The position numbers and the translations under genes are program-made. A stretch of DNA of 64,000 nt from JANNBN01 sp031430595. GTDB lineage: Bacteria; Actinomycetota; Acidimicrobiia; Acidimicrobiales; JANYDT01. Where the stretch lies: contig JANPBU010000028.1 in assembly GCA_031430595.1 (NCBI GenBank), positions 62,001 to 126,000 of the forward strand. Reading direction: 5' to 3'. Each line of letters opens with the position of its first letter. Position 1 is the stretch's first letter. Under the pieces are notes generated by a model. It was not told the origin of the DNA and did not search any database. It saw only the letters and a program-made list of their open reading frames with translations. Shown here piece after piece: positions 8,410 to 17,802 of this stretch.

Positions 8410-11149
8410 ACGCTCCGGTATCAGTGCCAACGGGATAGCGGCTTTAGAAGCAGGCCGACGTGAAACGCCACGTCTAAATACGGTTGGTTTACTGGCCGAC
8501 GCTCTCAGGCTCGAAGATGCTCAGCGCTCCGAGTTGATGGTGGCTGCTACCAATGGTGGTGTTGTATTGGCCGTCGGCAACGGAATCGCCAGTAGGACAG
8601 ACAGTGCCGATCGTTTCTTCGTGGGTCGTACCGATGAACGCCAAACCCTTCGCGACGCTTGGGAACGTAAAACTAAGGTGGTGCTTTTTTTTGGCGAAGC
8701 CGGCGTGGGAAAAAGTACGCTCGCAGATGAATTTGCAGCCGATCTCACCGCCCAGAACGTCACGACCCTTCGGGGTGTTGCCACGCAACAACAACTTGGG
8801 GTGTACGAATCGTTCGTTGAGCCCGTTCGCACAGCGCATAATCGCTTCGACGGCAAAATTCCGGCAAACCTCCGAGATCTTGGGCGGCTGGTGCCAGGTC
8901 TCATTGCGACGGGTGATCCTGGTAAGGGGTCAGATCCAGACGTTGACGTCGCCTTCTCTTCGAAACCGTAAGTACACTTTTGGCTTCGATGGGACCGACC
9001 CTATTGTTGCTTGACGACCTTCGATGGGCCGATCCAGGCACGCTCGCACTGTCGGCATTCCTCGCAGCGCAGCAGACGCTCTCGAACCTCATCGTCAGAG
9101 CTTGCACAACTCGTGGCCGAAGTTGCAGGGTCAACCGTTTCTAACGCTCTCATCGAAACGATCGTCAACGCTACCAACGGAAATCCGCTGTACATCAAGG
9201 AACTCACCGAGCATTTGCCGCAGACCGGTTTTGACAGTTCGGATAAAGCAGCGGTTCCTGATGGCATTCGCCACACGATTGAGTTACGGGTCGGTAGCCT
9301 GTCACCTGACGCACAGTCGTTACTCAGAGGCGGTGCAGCACTCGGCCAAAGTTTCGACCTCCAACTTGCTGGCCGGTTGGTCTCGCTCGCCGGTGAGCAA
9401 TTGCTCGGCGCTGTTGAAGACGCGCTGCTTTCTGGCCTGCTTGTCGAAGAGTCTGCGACCAATGCCGCGTTTTCGCACGGGCTTGTCGCAACCACCGTGT
9501 ACGAGGGCACGTCGTTGGCTCGACGGCTGGCGTTGCATCGATCCGCGGCGACGGCCCTCACTGACTTGATTCCCGATTCGGCTGCTCAGATTGTCAACGT
9601 TGCCCGACACTGGGCGTTCGTAGCGCAAGTCGATCCGACTGCGCGTAGCGTCGCAGCGCGATGGTCGGTGTTGGCAGGAGACGCAGCGGCGGCTTCTGCA
9701 GCAGTAGATGAAGTAATTGCCTGCTTCGAGCGAGCACTTGCAATGTACGACGGACCAACCGCTGAGCACGGTGACACGCTCGCCCGGCTTGGGGCGGCGC
9801 TGACCACCTCCGGAAAATTGGTCGAAGGAAACGAGCGTCTTCGGCGAGCTTTGGAGTGTGCTGAATTCGTCGGGGACGCATCTGTCTTCGCCAGGGCGAC
9901 GCTTGGTTTGGCGGCTGGCGTTCGCTACGGCCAAAGCGATCCCGAACGAATCGCAGAGCTTGAGGCGGCAATCGTTAAGCTTGGCCCAAAGGAAATGGTG
10001 TTGCGACCAGCGTTGCTGGCGACACTGGGACGCCAATTGGGGTTTCTGGATACCCCGGAGGCGGACACACGTCGTAAGGAGGTTGCTGCCCTAGTGGTCG
10101 AGGCGGGATCGGCCCCAGACGTTTCTGATAAACTACTGATATCGATCGGCAATCTCCGAGACTAGTTGGTTGTCGATGACCCAATTCCTCTCGGTGAGTT
10201 GGCCCGCAAAATCATCAATGTCGCGACTGCACGCCAAGACCTACCCGTGCTTTCGACCGGGTTGTATCGACAGGTTTGGTCGGCACTCGAACTCGGCGAT
10301 GCACCCTTGTTTCGTAACTCTGTATACGAGTATCGAAGGATTGCAGAAAAACTCAATCGCCCCTACGAGTTAGCTGTTTCATCGAACATGCTTGCCACGA
10401 TCGCCCAAATCGAGGGACGCTTTGTAGATGCTGAAGCGTCTGGGCAGGAAGCGTTGGTGCACGCTGCGGACATCGAAAATGGAAACTTCAGCTGGGTCTA
10501 TTTCGCAAACGCCGGACTTCGCTCAGTAGATACCGGGTCGGGCGGCGCAACATTTGATTTCATGCAAGCGGCCCGTTCAGGCTTCATAGGCATACCTACT
10601 TTTGCGGCAGCACATGCAGCTGTTGCCGCTCACGTTGGGGAGATCGCGGTCGCCAACGAGCTTGTCGAAGAGCAAGTCGGCAGGGGAGGAGAGAATCTTG
10701 ATCAAGACTGGTCGTACCTCAGTGCCGAGCGTCTGCCGGTAGTGGGCTTCTTGGCGTGGGCTTGTGCCATGTCAGGTAACACCCTCCATGCGCAAACACT
10801 GCAGAATCGCTTGTCGGATATTGCTGCGTTCGGGGTGCGGGTGGTTCGCGTCGCACCGTTCGGTGCGTGGATCGGCCCGATAGACCACCACATTGGATCA
10901 CTTCATCGTTTGCTGGGCGACTTCGACAGCGCAGACCGGCACTTAACCCAAGCACTTACGGTCGAAGCAGAAATGAACGGGCAACCGTTCCAAATTCGCA
11001 CCATGCTCGAATTGGCCGCCGTGGCGACGGCCCAAGGCGGCCACGTCGCTCAGTCGGTGGCTGCGCGGTGGAGGGGAAAAGCAGAAGAGTTGGCGACCTC
11101 CATTGGACTGGAATCAATTGTCTTAGCGGATCTGATTCGCCAAATGTGA
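8336..11149 (+). pseudogene. Broken XRE-HTH / AAA ATPase / TPR regulator
   Basis: Three pieces form one large regulator. From the ATG at 8336 come an XRE HTH (FGAMLRRLRMSTGLSQERLA) and a Walker A, GEAGVGKST, ending at a stop at 8971. The reading then continues in another frame from about 8947 (RRLLFETVSTLLASMGPT, then Walker B LLLLDDLRWADPG). It returns to the first frame near 9095 (ELAQLVAEVAG, then NATNGNPLYIKELTEHL), where about 25 residues expected in the family seem missing. A TAG at 10163-10165 interrupts the helical TPR-like part, which resumes in the same frame to 11149. Intact relatives are about 930-residue MalT/AfsR-like STAND regulators. Two frameshifts plus a nonsense codon indicate decay; assembly error is the alternative. 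Confidence 0.8.
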
Positions 11150-11208
11150 GGGTGATGTGAGGGTGTTGTCACTGGTTTCTGGGGGATAAAGAGCAGATTC
11201 TTAAACCC

Positions 11209-11853
11209 ATGAACGCTGTGATCAACATGAACATGCTGCTGAGCTTCGCACTAACCGCCGCTGTCATCATTGTGGTACCCGGCCCGAGCGTCATGTTCAT
11301 TGTCAGTCGGGCACTGGCTGTCGGACGACCCTCGGCAATAGCGGCTGCCGCCGGAAACTCGTTAGGTATGACGTCGCAAGGGGTGTTCGCTGCGTTTGGG
11401 CTTGGTTCAATCATCGGTGGATCACCGGTGTTGTTCAGCGTTATCAAATGGGTCGGTGCGTTGTATCTCACGAAGATGGGCGTCAAAATGCTTCGACACC
11501 GCGAACTTTCGTCGGTGGGAAGCGACTCACCTGAAGTAGGCGGATTGGGCCGAGATGCTCGTCAAGGTTTCCTCGTTGGCGTAACCAATCCGAAGATCGT
11601 GGTGTTTTTCGCTGCAGTGCTCCCACAGTTCGTCGACCGGTCGCTTGGATACGTTGTTCCGCAGATGATGTTGATGCTTGCGATCTTCGGGATCATGTCG
11701 TTGGTGAGTGACACTTCATGGGGATTCGCTGGCGGGTCGATTCGCAACTGGTCGGCCACTTCACCTCAACGGATGGAGTGGCTGATTGGTGGCGGTGGCG
11801 TCTGCATCATTTTGGTGGCTGTCGCACTAACGCTGTCGCATAGCGTCGGCTGA
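11209..11853 (+). CDS. LysE/RhtB family amino acid exporter
   Basis: A 214-residue membrane protein with about six hydrophobic segments. The N-terminal VVPGPSVMFIVSRALAVGRP and the central GFLVGVTNPKIVVFFAAVLP are LysE/RhtB hallmarks. Members export amino acids or homoserine lactones; the substrate is unknown. It follows the broken regulator and may use its own promoter in the 59-bp gap. A second ATG at 11227 (MNMLLSF) is also possible. It resembles the second LysE gene at 61930-62577. Confidence 0.88.
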   Translation: MNAVINMNMLLSFALTAAVIIVVPGPSVMFIVSRALAVGRPSAIAAAAGNSLGMTSQGVFAAFGLGSIIGGSPVLFSVIKWVGALYLTKMGVKMLRHRELSSVGSDSPEVGGLGRDARQGFLVGVTNPKIVVFFAAVLPQFVDRSLGYVVPQMMLMLAIFGIMSLVSDTSWGFAGGSIRNWSATSPQRMEWLIGGGGVCIILVAVALTLSHSVG

Positions 11854-11899
11854 GTAAAGCGTCCTTACACCCTTTGGGCAACCACAGAAGTTCGTTTCT

Positions 11900-13681
11900 C
11901 TACCGGGTGCGATGCGTGATCAGTCGATGATTGTCTCGCAGTGCGTCGGCCGTTGGGCCGATGGAACGGAGGAATCGATCGAAATCCTGTGAGCTACGAA
12001 ACGGCATATGACTAGTGCGGTGATCGAAGAACGGTGAGGTGTGCGGCCGTCGAAGGCCCGGTCGACGAGCACGTGATCCGAGCGCCGCTCGCAAGGCTTC
12101 GATGTCGAGACGATTGACCACCCCATCGCCGTTAACGTCTCGTGGGTTACGGGGAGTCGATACCGGGTTGGGGGTCGATCCGCCGCCTGCTGGTGCCGGA
12201 GTTGTGGTGACCGGGTTGGCGAGAACCGGCGTTGGGGGAACTGTTGGGACAGGTGCAACGGTAGGAACCTGAGGCACGGTCGGAACGGGCGGTACTGTTG
12301 GGACAGGCGGTACGGTTGGAACAGGCGGTACTGTCAATGCAGGTTGTGCTGGCCTTGGCGCTGGCGCAGTGGTGGGAACCGGAGGAATCGTCGGAATCGG
12401 TGGAACGGTTGGGATTGTAGGGACCGGCGGGACAGTTGGGACAGTAGGAACAGGCGGAACCGAAGGCATCGCCGGAACAGTCGGAACAGTCGGAACAGTC
12501 GGAACAGTTGGAACAGGCGGAACGGCTGGTGCCGATGGGACGGTTGGTACAGGGGGCACCGTGGGTACTGGTGGAACGGTAGGCACCTGTGGGATTGGCG
12601 GAGGAGTTGGACTTGGCGTGGGGCGGGGTGCGGGGTTTGGTGTTGGCGGCGCAGCCGGAGTTGGCGTGCCCCCGGAGACGCCGGGTGTCGGCAGCGGAGT
12701 CGGAACTGTCGCCCCGGGCCGACCTGGCTGACCCGGCCCAACTGGTTGCGAGCCCTGACGGGCATCAGAAGTCAGTTCAAACTCTTCGATGCGACGAACG
12801 AGTTTGCCGTCGCGCATCTCACTCCACGCAATGACCGCCCGATCGTTTTGTTGGGTTCCGTTTGCCGTCGTCGCCGGTGGCGCGTCGAATCGCATCACCG
12901 CGCGCTCGCCGAGCGGAAGCTGGTTTTGGTCGCCAATATCGAGGCCGTGTTCCAAAAAGTATTGCCGATACAAATCAAACTTTTGAGCTTCCGTCATCCC
13001 TGTCGTATTCGGCATCTTTGCGGTGTCGACCGGCGGTGGTGGCAATGCCCCAGGATTGTTGTTGCCATTCGAACGGGTATTGCCTGCGATAAGAATCGCA
13101 GCTGCGCTCAAGCTACTTTGATCGCCGGTTAAGAAGTCGCGCAGCATGCCTGCTCCGTCGGCGATTGCGGTTGCATCAGACCCGCTCAAGTTGTCTTTGA
13201 TGACATCCGCAAGAATCACACCTGCCAGCTGGGCCTCAACCGTCGCCAATGCACCACCGCACGCAGCACCTGCCACCTGCAACGCAGTGACTGCTGCAAC
13301 TTCAGCACCCATCGCGGCTGCGAGTGCTGGGCCGGTCCATGGCAGACCGCACCGCGCCACATGTTCGGCAATGGCAGCCGACGTGTACATGGCCGAACTC
13401 GCTTCGATTGCTGCTGCGAACGTTTGCAATATTGGTATGGCTGCTTGCAATGAGGTTGCCGCCCCTTGCACGGCCGTGCTTCGCCCACGAAGGTGACCAA
13501 TGAACGAATCAGCTGCGGTGCCGGCCCACGTGCTCGCTGCTGTCTGCGCGGTGCCCGCAACTTGGGCCGCCTGTTGCTGAAGCCCCGAAACGAGCTGCTG
13601 CAGGTTTGCGGCAAAGGCTTGCAGCGGAGCTCCGTTGGCGTTGGGTGGGAAGGGGACTGACCCCTGAACTGTTACTGGCAT
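11900..13681 (-). CDS. WXG100-like secreted protein with proline-rich repeats and a dockerin-like motif
   Basis: A 593-residue protein. Residues 10-110 are helical with AASTWAGTAADSFIGHLRG, a WXG-type turn between two helices. Residues 110-200 are Ala-rich and helical. A middle segment has VMRFDAPPATTANGTQQNDR and RRIEEFELTSDA. Residues about 330-500 are nearly all VPPVPTVP repeats. At about 515-537 lies DVNGDGVVNRLDIEALRAAL, one Ca2+-binding dockerin/EF-hand-like repeat, followed by a basic tail. There is no signal peptide, as expected for a type VII substrate. It starts 47 bp after the shared promoter box on its own strand. Likely exported with a proline-rich, wall-spanning or adhesion-type tail (inference). 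Confidence 0.72.
   Translation of the reverse strand: MPVTVQGSVPFPPNANGAPLQAFAANLQQLVSGLQQQAAQVAGTAQTAASTWAGTAADSFIGHLRGRSTAVQGAATSLQAAIPILQTFAAAIEASSAMYTSAAIAEHVARCGLPWTGPALAAAMGAEVAAVTALQVAGAACGGALATVEAQLAGVILADVIKDNLSGSDATAIADGAGMLRDFLTGDQSSLSAAAILIAGNTRSNGNNNPGALPPPPVDTAKMPNTTGMTEAQKFDLYRQYFLEHGLDIGDQNQLPLGERAVMRFDAPPATTANGTQQNDRAVIAWSEMRDGKLVRRIEEFELTSDARQGSQPVGPGQPGRPGATVPTPLPTPGVSGGTPTPAAPPTPNPAPRPTPSPTPPPIPQVPTVPPVPTVPPVPTVPSAPAVPPVPTVPTVPTVPTVPAMPSVPPVPTVPTVPPVPTIPTVPPIPTIPPVPTTAPAPRPAQPALTVPPVPTVPPVPTVPPVPTVPQVPTVAPVPTVPPTPVLANPVTTTPAPAGGGSTPNPVSTPRNPRDVNGDGVVNRLDIEALRAALGSRARRPGLRRPHTSPFFDHRTSHMPFRSSQDFDRFLRSIGPTADALRDNHRLITHRTR
12474..12518. repeat. Five 9-bp tandem repeats inside the VPT-coding region
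   Basis: GGAACAGTC is repeated five times (the last two copies with one or two changes), each unit encoding VPT on the minus strand. It is the most regular part of a longer degenerate array at about 12240-12600 and could vary in copy number between strains. Confidence 0.8.
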
Positions 13682-13712
13682 CCCTCAATGATGAAGGCAA
13701 CAACCTCGGTGC

Positions 13713-13728
13713 CGCTATGGGGAGAAGT
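13713..13728 (-). promoter_or_regulatory. Shared promoter box, copy upstream of the proline-rich WXG gene
   Basis: On the minus strand ACTTCTCCCCATAGCG, with its first base 47 nt before the ATG at 13681. It matches the boxes at 14111, 18584, 18683, 28977 and 29032. The hexamer 12 to 7 nt before the ATG is ATCATT, a poor -10 that keeps only the final T. Confidence 0.55.
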
Positions 13729-13765
13729 AACGGTTTGTAGCCAACGAAACTACGTTCAGATTCAA

Positions 13766-14068
13766 TTAGCGACGCAACTGCTGAGCTGAATCTGAGACGC
13801 TTCGATCGGCATTGGAATAGTTGTTGGTCACGTGACGAAATCGCTCTATGTCGTTGTGCAGTTCTGATGCGTTTTGGTCAATGAGTCCGCCAAGCGATGC
13901 CGATAGTTCGTTCATCGCTGCAGCAACTGTCGCAGCGCTTGCTCGCATGGCATCCGCCGGATCCATCAGCCGACGTAGCCCTCGGATCTCGTCTTCGATT
14001 GCTGCGAGCACAGTCGGAACTTGGTTGAGTCCCTCCCACTGGAACCAGAATTGAGACATGTCAGACAT
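13766..14068 (-). CDS. Small WXG100-sized helical protein
   Basis: A 100-residue protein using the ATG at 14068 (MSDMSQFWFQWEGLNQVPTV); a longer upstream reading is unlikely because it has no homologous look and runs over the divergent promoter region. The protein is predicted to be two amphipathic helices and has a WEG motif, but at residues 11-13 rather than mid-chain, so it is not a canonical WXG100 protein. No signal peptide. It lies between two WXG-type genes and is divergent from the effector-like gene at 14158. Probably a type VII substrate or partner (inference). Confidence 0.6.
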   Translation of the reverse strand: MSDMSQFWFQWEGLNQVPTVLAAIEDEIRGLRRLMDPADAMRASAATVAAAMNELSASLGGLIDQNASELHNDIERFRHVTNNYSNADRSVSDSAQQLRR

Positions 14069-14110
14069 AGTGCCAATCTTCGCGGGGTGTGACCTAACCT
14101 GACCAGGGGC

Positions 14111-14126
14111 ACTTCTACCGATACCG
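14111..14126 (+). promoter_or_regulatory. Shared promoter box, copy upstream of the glycine-zipper WXG gene
   Basis: ACTTCTACCGATACCG begins 47 nt before the ATG at 14158. Among the six copies it is closest to the consensus. A GAAGAT hexamer lies 12 to 7 nt before the ATG, keeping the A and final T of a TANNNT -10 box. Confidence 0.6.
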
Positions 14127-14157
14127 ACAAGGTGAACACTTTCGAGAAGATAGACGC

Positions 14158-15333
14158 ATGAGTGAAATCCCGGCGCCGATCTGCTTTCCGCCAAATCTCA
14201 ACGCCTCCCCGATCGTTGCGTACGCACAACATCTTCAGCAATTGGGCGTTGGTTTGCAACGCCAATCGCAGTCGTTGGTCGATGCAACTCGGGCCGCTCG
14301 ATCTCAATGGCTGGGGCAAGCATCAGAAGCGTTTGGTAACAAGCAACTCCAGCGGGCGGTGATTCTTGGAAGGGCTTCCCAGGCGATTGCAACTGCGCCC
14401 GATGCGTTGGTTCAATATGCCGAGACTATTCGGTGGGCGCAAAGCGCGCATGGCGATGCAATGCGGACATATTATGCGGCCTGGAATCAGTTGCCCCAAT
14501 CGGAACCGGTGCTGCGTCAATGTGTGTCTATTCAGGCGCAGGTAATTGATACAGCGAATACCGCAGCGCAACGGTGTGCCGCAACCCTACAAGGTGTCAA
14601 GGCTCAGATCGCCAGCCTTTCAATCGGTTGGCTACTGCCAAACAGTCTCGATCTGTTCGCACCCTCGCCGTTCTTAACCGGACCCACCATGTCTGGAACT
14701 CCTTCCGCAGTTTCGCCATCACCGTTTGACTATACCTCTGTGCTGAAGGGCGGTAAGTACTTATACAAAGCTGGGCTGTGGACCGCTGAAGCCTTCGAGA
14801 TCTACCTGCATCGCAGTGAGCACGACATCGCACACATGATCAAGGCCCACGGACGAAACGGGGGAGAGTCGTTCATGCGAAACGGGAAGTCGATGTTGGC
14901 CTGGAAGCCAGGGGCGAATCTCACGGCGACCGAAGGAACGCTCGCACAAACAACTGCGCGCCTGACAGCGCTTGAGGCTCGGCTCGCAACAATGAGGGTG
15001 GTACTCAAGGGTGCCAATGTGGCGGGCGCTGCCCTCTCTGGTGGTCTGCAAACGTACGAAGATTGGGATCGAAACTTTACTGTCGGTCAACGCACCGCCC
15101 GAGCGGCCACTTCAACTTTTTTTGAAGGCGGGGGAGCATGGGGCGGCTTTCTGGCAGGCGCAGCCGTGGGAGGTGCTGTAGGTACCGGATTCGGCATCGT
15201 GGGAGCCGTACCTGGAGCGATTATCGGCGGTGTATTCGGTTTGGGTGGAGCGCTGCTCGGCGGCTGGCTTGGTACCAAGGCCAAAGATGTTGTCTTCGAA
15301 AACGGACCACAGGAGGTTTTCGGTGGGCGTTGA
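14158..15333 (+). CDS. WXG-type protein with C-terminal glycine zipper, candidate type VII effector
   Basis: A 391-residue protein. Residues 5-110 are helical and similar in opening to the 11900-13681 protein (PICFPPNLNASPIVAYAQHL), with a WLGQASEAF turn of WXG type. Residues 160-230 form a linker. Residues 215-310 include HRSEHDIAHMIKAHGRNGGE. Residues about 320-380 are a glycine-zipper stretch (GGFLAGAAVGGAVGTGFGIV and similar) able to insert into or cross a membrane. No enzyme motif is recognised. The stop overlaps the next gene, so the two are coupled. The layout, WXG head plus variable membrane-active tail, recalls LXG/WXG polymorphic effectors, which is inference. Confidence 0.65.
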   Translation: MSEIPAPICFPPNLNASPIVAYAQHLQQLGVGLQRQSQSLVDATRAARSQWLGQASEAFGNKQLQRAVILGRASQAIATAPDALVQYAETIRWAQSAHGDAMRTYYAAWNQLPQSEPVLRQCVSIQAQVIDTANTAAQRCAATLQGVKAQIASLSIGWLLPNSLDLFAPSPFLTGPTMSGTPSAVSPSPFDYTSVLKGGKYLYKAGLWTAEAFEIYLHRSEHDIAHMIKAHGRNGGESFMRNGKSMLAWKPGANLTATEGTLAQTTARLTALEARLATMRVVLKGANVAGAALSGGLQTYEDWDRNFTVGQRTARAATSTFFEGGGAWGGFLAGAAVGGAVGTGFGIVGAVPGAIIGGVFGLGGALLGGWLGTKAKDVVFENGPQEVFGGR

Positions 15334-15859
15334 CCGATCGTTCAATATTCAGTACCCCGAAGGCTGGGTGCCGGTCGATTCACCTGGCGGTGCCGTTGCT
15401 CTAGTAATCGCGCCCGAGGTTACAAATGGCTTCCATTCGAATCTTGTGGTGACGTTTGTTGAACTGCCGATTCAGATGGTGCGTCCACATACAGATCGGT
15501 ACCTCTGGGAAGCAATTGCCGGGCTGGAACGGGCGCTTACGCAGCCGTCAATCAGCGCGGTTTGGATCACCGAACCTGCTGATTTGCAACGACAGCAGCG
15601 CCTGATCGTGCACCACGAAGTCGAGGGCATCGACGTGGAACTGATTCAGCACCACACCTGGCTTGACGACGCAATCGTGGTGACCAGTGTGTCGATGGCC
15701 CGTGAAGCGAACCATGAAGACGACTTGATTGCACTGCTCGATGTGTGCCTTCTTTCGTTTGCAACCAACAAGTTGGCAGCCTTCACAGATTGGAAACCAC
15801 TTGACGTGTCGTCGCCCTGGTCACCGTCTCCTGATGCGCACCGCATCGCCCACCTATAG
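15323..15859 (+). CDS. Small protein coupled to the WXG effector, possible LpqN/DcrB-like fold
   Basis: A 178-residue cytoplasmic-looking protein. The GTG at 15323 is chosen because AGGAGG lies at 15311-15316; it overlaps the upstream stop by 11 bp. The opening FNIQYPEGWVPVDSPGGAVA, followed by alternating strands such as NLVVTFVELP and IDVELIQHHTWLDDAIVV, resembles LpqN/DcrB/PsbP-like (DUF1795-type) proteins, but the match is by eye only. No signal peptide or lipobox. Translational coupling to a single effector-like gene suggests a dedicated chaperone or immunity protein. Confidence 0.55.
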   Translation: MGVDRSFNIQYPEGWVPVDSPGGAVALVIAPEVTNGFHSNLVVTFVELPIQMVRPHTDRYLWEAIAGLERALTQPSISAVWITEPADLQRQQRLIVHHEVEGIDVELIQHHTWLDDAIVVTSVSMAREANHEDDLIALLDVCLLSFATNKLAAFTDWKPLDVSSPWSPSPDAHRIAHL

Positions 15860-15873
15860 CGACCAGCCGTTTT

Positions 15874-17442
15874 CTATTGAACGATTGGGGGTGGGATCAC
15901 AGCGCGCTTAAGGTTCCGCCGCTTGGGCTCGTTGGCATCATCTCCACTCGACATGGATCCGCCGCCCATCGGCATCATCGGAAACTGACTCTTCGTTTTT
16001 TCGGCTTTCCCAAGCGGAAGCATGGATTTGGTAATCGCTGCGGAAATCGACGCAGCATCTTCACTGGTTGTCGAAACAGCGGCTGTGCCGGCGGCGCTCA
16101 AAGTTGACGTTGTCTTGTCGGCGACATTCGCTACACCGTCGCGGATGTCAGACATGTTTAGAGGACGAAGAGGAGCAGGAAGCGGACTTGCAAAGCTGTT
16201 CGGCCCTTGAGGGGCTATTTTTCGGGCGGAGATGACCCCCGGCAGAGGTGATTGAGAGGCAACCTTCACAGCCTTGCTAGCCACGGCAGCACCTTCAACG
16301 CCAAGTAATTCGTCAACCAGCCGGTCGAATGTCTCGTCCGTTAGTGGTGCAGTTAAGTCGCTGGGTACTGGTGGGACTGTACCTGCAGCCACCGCTCCAG
16401 AGGTAGGAGGGGTGCTACCACCGGTCGCAAGGGGAGCCATGATTTGAGATGCTTGGCCACTCGTACTGATTGTCTGCGCACTGACGAACTGTTGCTCACC
16501 CGCGGGCACAATAGGCGGCATGAGAAGTGGAACAAAGTCGATGATCTGAGGTGCAGCCGTGGGATTTACGGCTTGGGTCGACCCCTGGATTGGTGCCTGC
16601 GGCGTAACGGATGAAACTTCTCCACCCGGTATCGACGTCGGATCTGTTGCCGGACCGGTAGTCGGAGAGTCGACCGAGGACGCAGGCGGTGGAGGAACTA
16701 CCTGATGGTGAACAAACACGCGATCGCCCGGTGGCCTGACCGGATGTACGGTTGGCGGGAGAGGAAGTGGCGTAATTGACGGCGGTAAATATCGGAATGA
16801 TCCTTGGCCCGCTCCAAAGTTCACTTCGCCGTTCGCCAAACTTGTGAGATCGGCAGGCGTTCCAGGATTTGGCCAACTGACGTTCGTGGAAATCAACGAG
16901 GAAAGGTCGGTGACATCACCGGGGGCAGGAGGCAATGCGCATGTTCCGACGTTCACGCCGAGGTCAGTTGTATGCGCGCTTGTTTGAGTGGTGAGGTGTG
17001 AACAGAGCTGCGCGCCAGCCGTTTGCAGCCAATTCAACCAGTCTTGCGGCAACATTGCTGGGTTTGCCGGGTTCGGCCTGATGGCTGATTCGCTGAGAGC
17101 TTGTTCGATGAACTGCACCAACGTGCGATCGGCGACGTCGACATCGGTAGCGAAGTCTTGCAATGCTGCGCCCAGCCGCCGGCAATCGGCGGCGGTTACC
17201 CCGAGGTAACCAGTGTCGCCGGTCCAGGCCGACCATGTTTGGGTAAATCGGTCGGCAGCCTCACCGCGATAGTTGTCGGTGAGACGCTCGGCAACCGAAT
17301 GTAGAACAGCCGTAATTTCGTCGATGACGTCGGCGGTTTGGTTCCAGCTGTCCGCAGCGATACGCAACGAGTTACCGTTGCCCTCAGGCCACCACATATC
17401 GAGTTGTTCGAGGAGGTCAATGAAGGCTGATGAAGAGCTCAT
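15874..17442 (-). CDS. CpnT-N-like WXG protein with proline-rich tail
   Basis: A 522-residue protein. Residues 1-110 resemble the N-terminal helical domain found in CpnT-type and other large type VII substrates: DMWWPEGNGNSLRIAADSWN, then YRGEAADRFTQTWSAWTGDT. Residues 200-400 are rich in Pro, Thr and Ser (PPSITPLPLPPTVHPVRPPG). The C-terminal 90 residues are Ala/Ser-rich and end in a basic KRRNLKRAVIPPP. No toxin domain is recognised. It follows the 105-residue WXG-like gene by 42 bp on the same strand, so it is likely cotranscribed with the WXG100 pair. Confidence 0.65.
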   Translation of the reverse strand: MSSSSAFIDLLEQLDMWWPEGNGNSLRIAADSWNQTADVIDEITAVLHSVAERLTDNYRGEAADRFTQTWSAWTGDTGYLGVTAADCRRLGAALQDFATDVDVADRTLVQFIEQALSESAIRPNPANPAMLPQDWLNWLQTAGAQLCSHLTTQTSAHTTDLGVNVGTCALPPAPGDVTDLSSLISTNVSWPNPGTPADLTSLANGEVNFGAGQGSFRYLPPSITPLPLPPTVHPVRPPGDRVFVHHQVVPPPPASSVDSPTTGPATDPTSIPGGEVSSVTPQAPIQGSTQAVNPTAAPQIIDFVPLLMPPIVPAGEQQFVSAQTISTSGQASQIMAPLATGGSTPPTSGAVAAGTVPPVPSDLTAPLTDETFDRLVDELLGVEGAAVASKAVKVASQSPLPGVISARKIAPQGPNSFASPLPAPLRPLNMSDIRDGVANVADKTTSTLSAAGTAAVSTTSEDAASISAAITKSMLPLGKAEKTKSQFPMMPMGGGSMSSGDDANEPKRRNLKRAVIPPPIVQ

Positions 17443-17484
17443 GGTTTTCTCAAGTGTGCGAAGACGGGCGGTGTGAGGACGCCG

Positions 17485-17802
17485 TCAAAGGGTGTGATTG
17501 GTAAAGAGTTGATCGACTTGTTCGTAGTTGTCGCCAACGGCTCGAAGCGCAAAGGCAATTCGTTGCAGGCCGATTGAAAGCGCGCCGATGTTGTTCAGCA
17601 CCGTTTGCGCTGCAGGCAGGTAGCAGGCCGCAAAGCGTTGTCCGACAATGTCAGCACCCCAACACGGCCCAAGGTCGGCGAGGTGTGCATCGAGTTTGCG
17701 GACGAGAATGCCTAACTCGTCAGCCTCGCTATGAAATGAACCAGCCGCCCCGCGAAGGGCGGCCGGTTCTACTTCGAAACCTGTTGAACGCGCTACGGTC
17801 AT
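17485..17802 (-). CDS. WXG100-like protein
   Basis: A 105-residue protein. The ATG at 17802 overlaps the stop of the upstream WXG100 gene (ATGA), giving translational coupling; longer readings are rejected. The chain is two helices, FEVEPAALRGAAGSFHSEAD and a second helix ending DNYEQVDQLFTNHTL, joined around LGPCWGADIVGQRF, where the WXG turn reads W-G-A. The DNYEQVD end recalls the YxxxD/E export signal of type VII substrates. Confidence 0.75.
   Translation of the reverse strand: MTVARSTGFEVEPAALRGAAGSFHSEADELGILVRKLDAHLADLGPCWGADIVGQRFAACYLPAAQTVLNNIGALSIGLQRIAFALRAVGDNYEQVDQLFTNHTL

Noticed and set aside
12240..12600. Possible CRISPR or VNTR locus
   Set aside because: Units are 9-bp multiples in frame with a coding region and have no unique spacers, so this is a coding repeat.
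12344..13132. 262-residue plus-strand open frame rich in Arg and Trp
   Set aside because: It is antisense to the VPT repeat gene; the repetitive RNRRN pattern is a by-product of the repeats.
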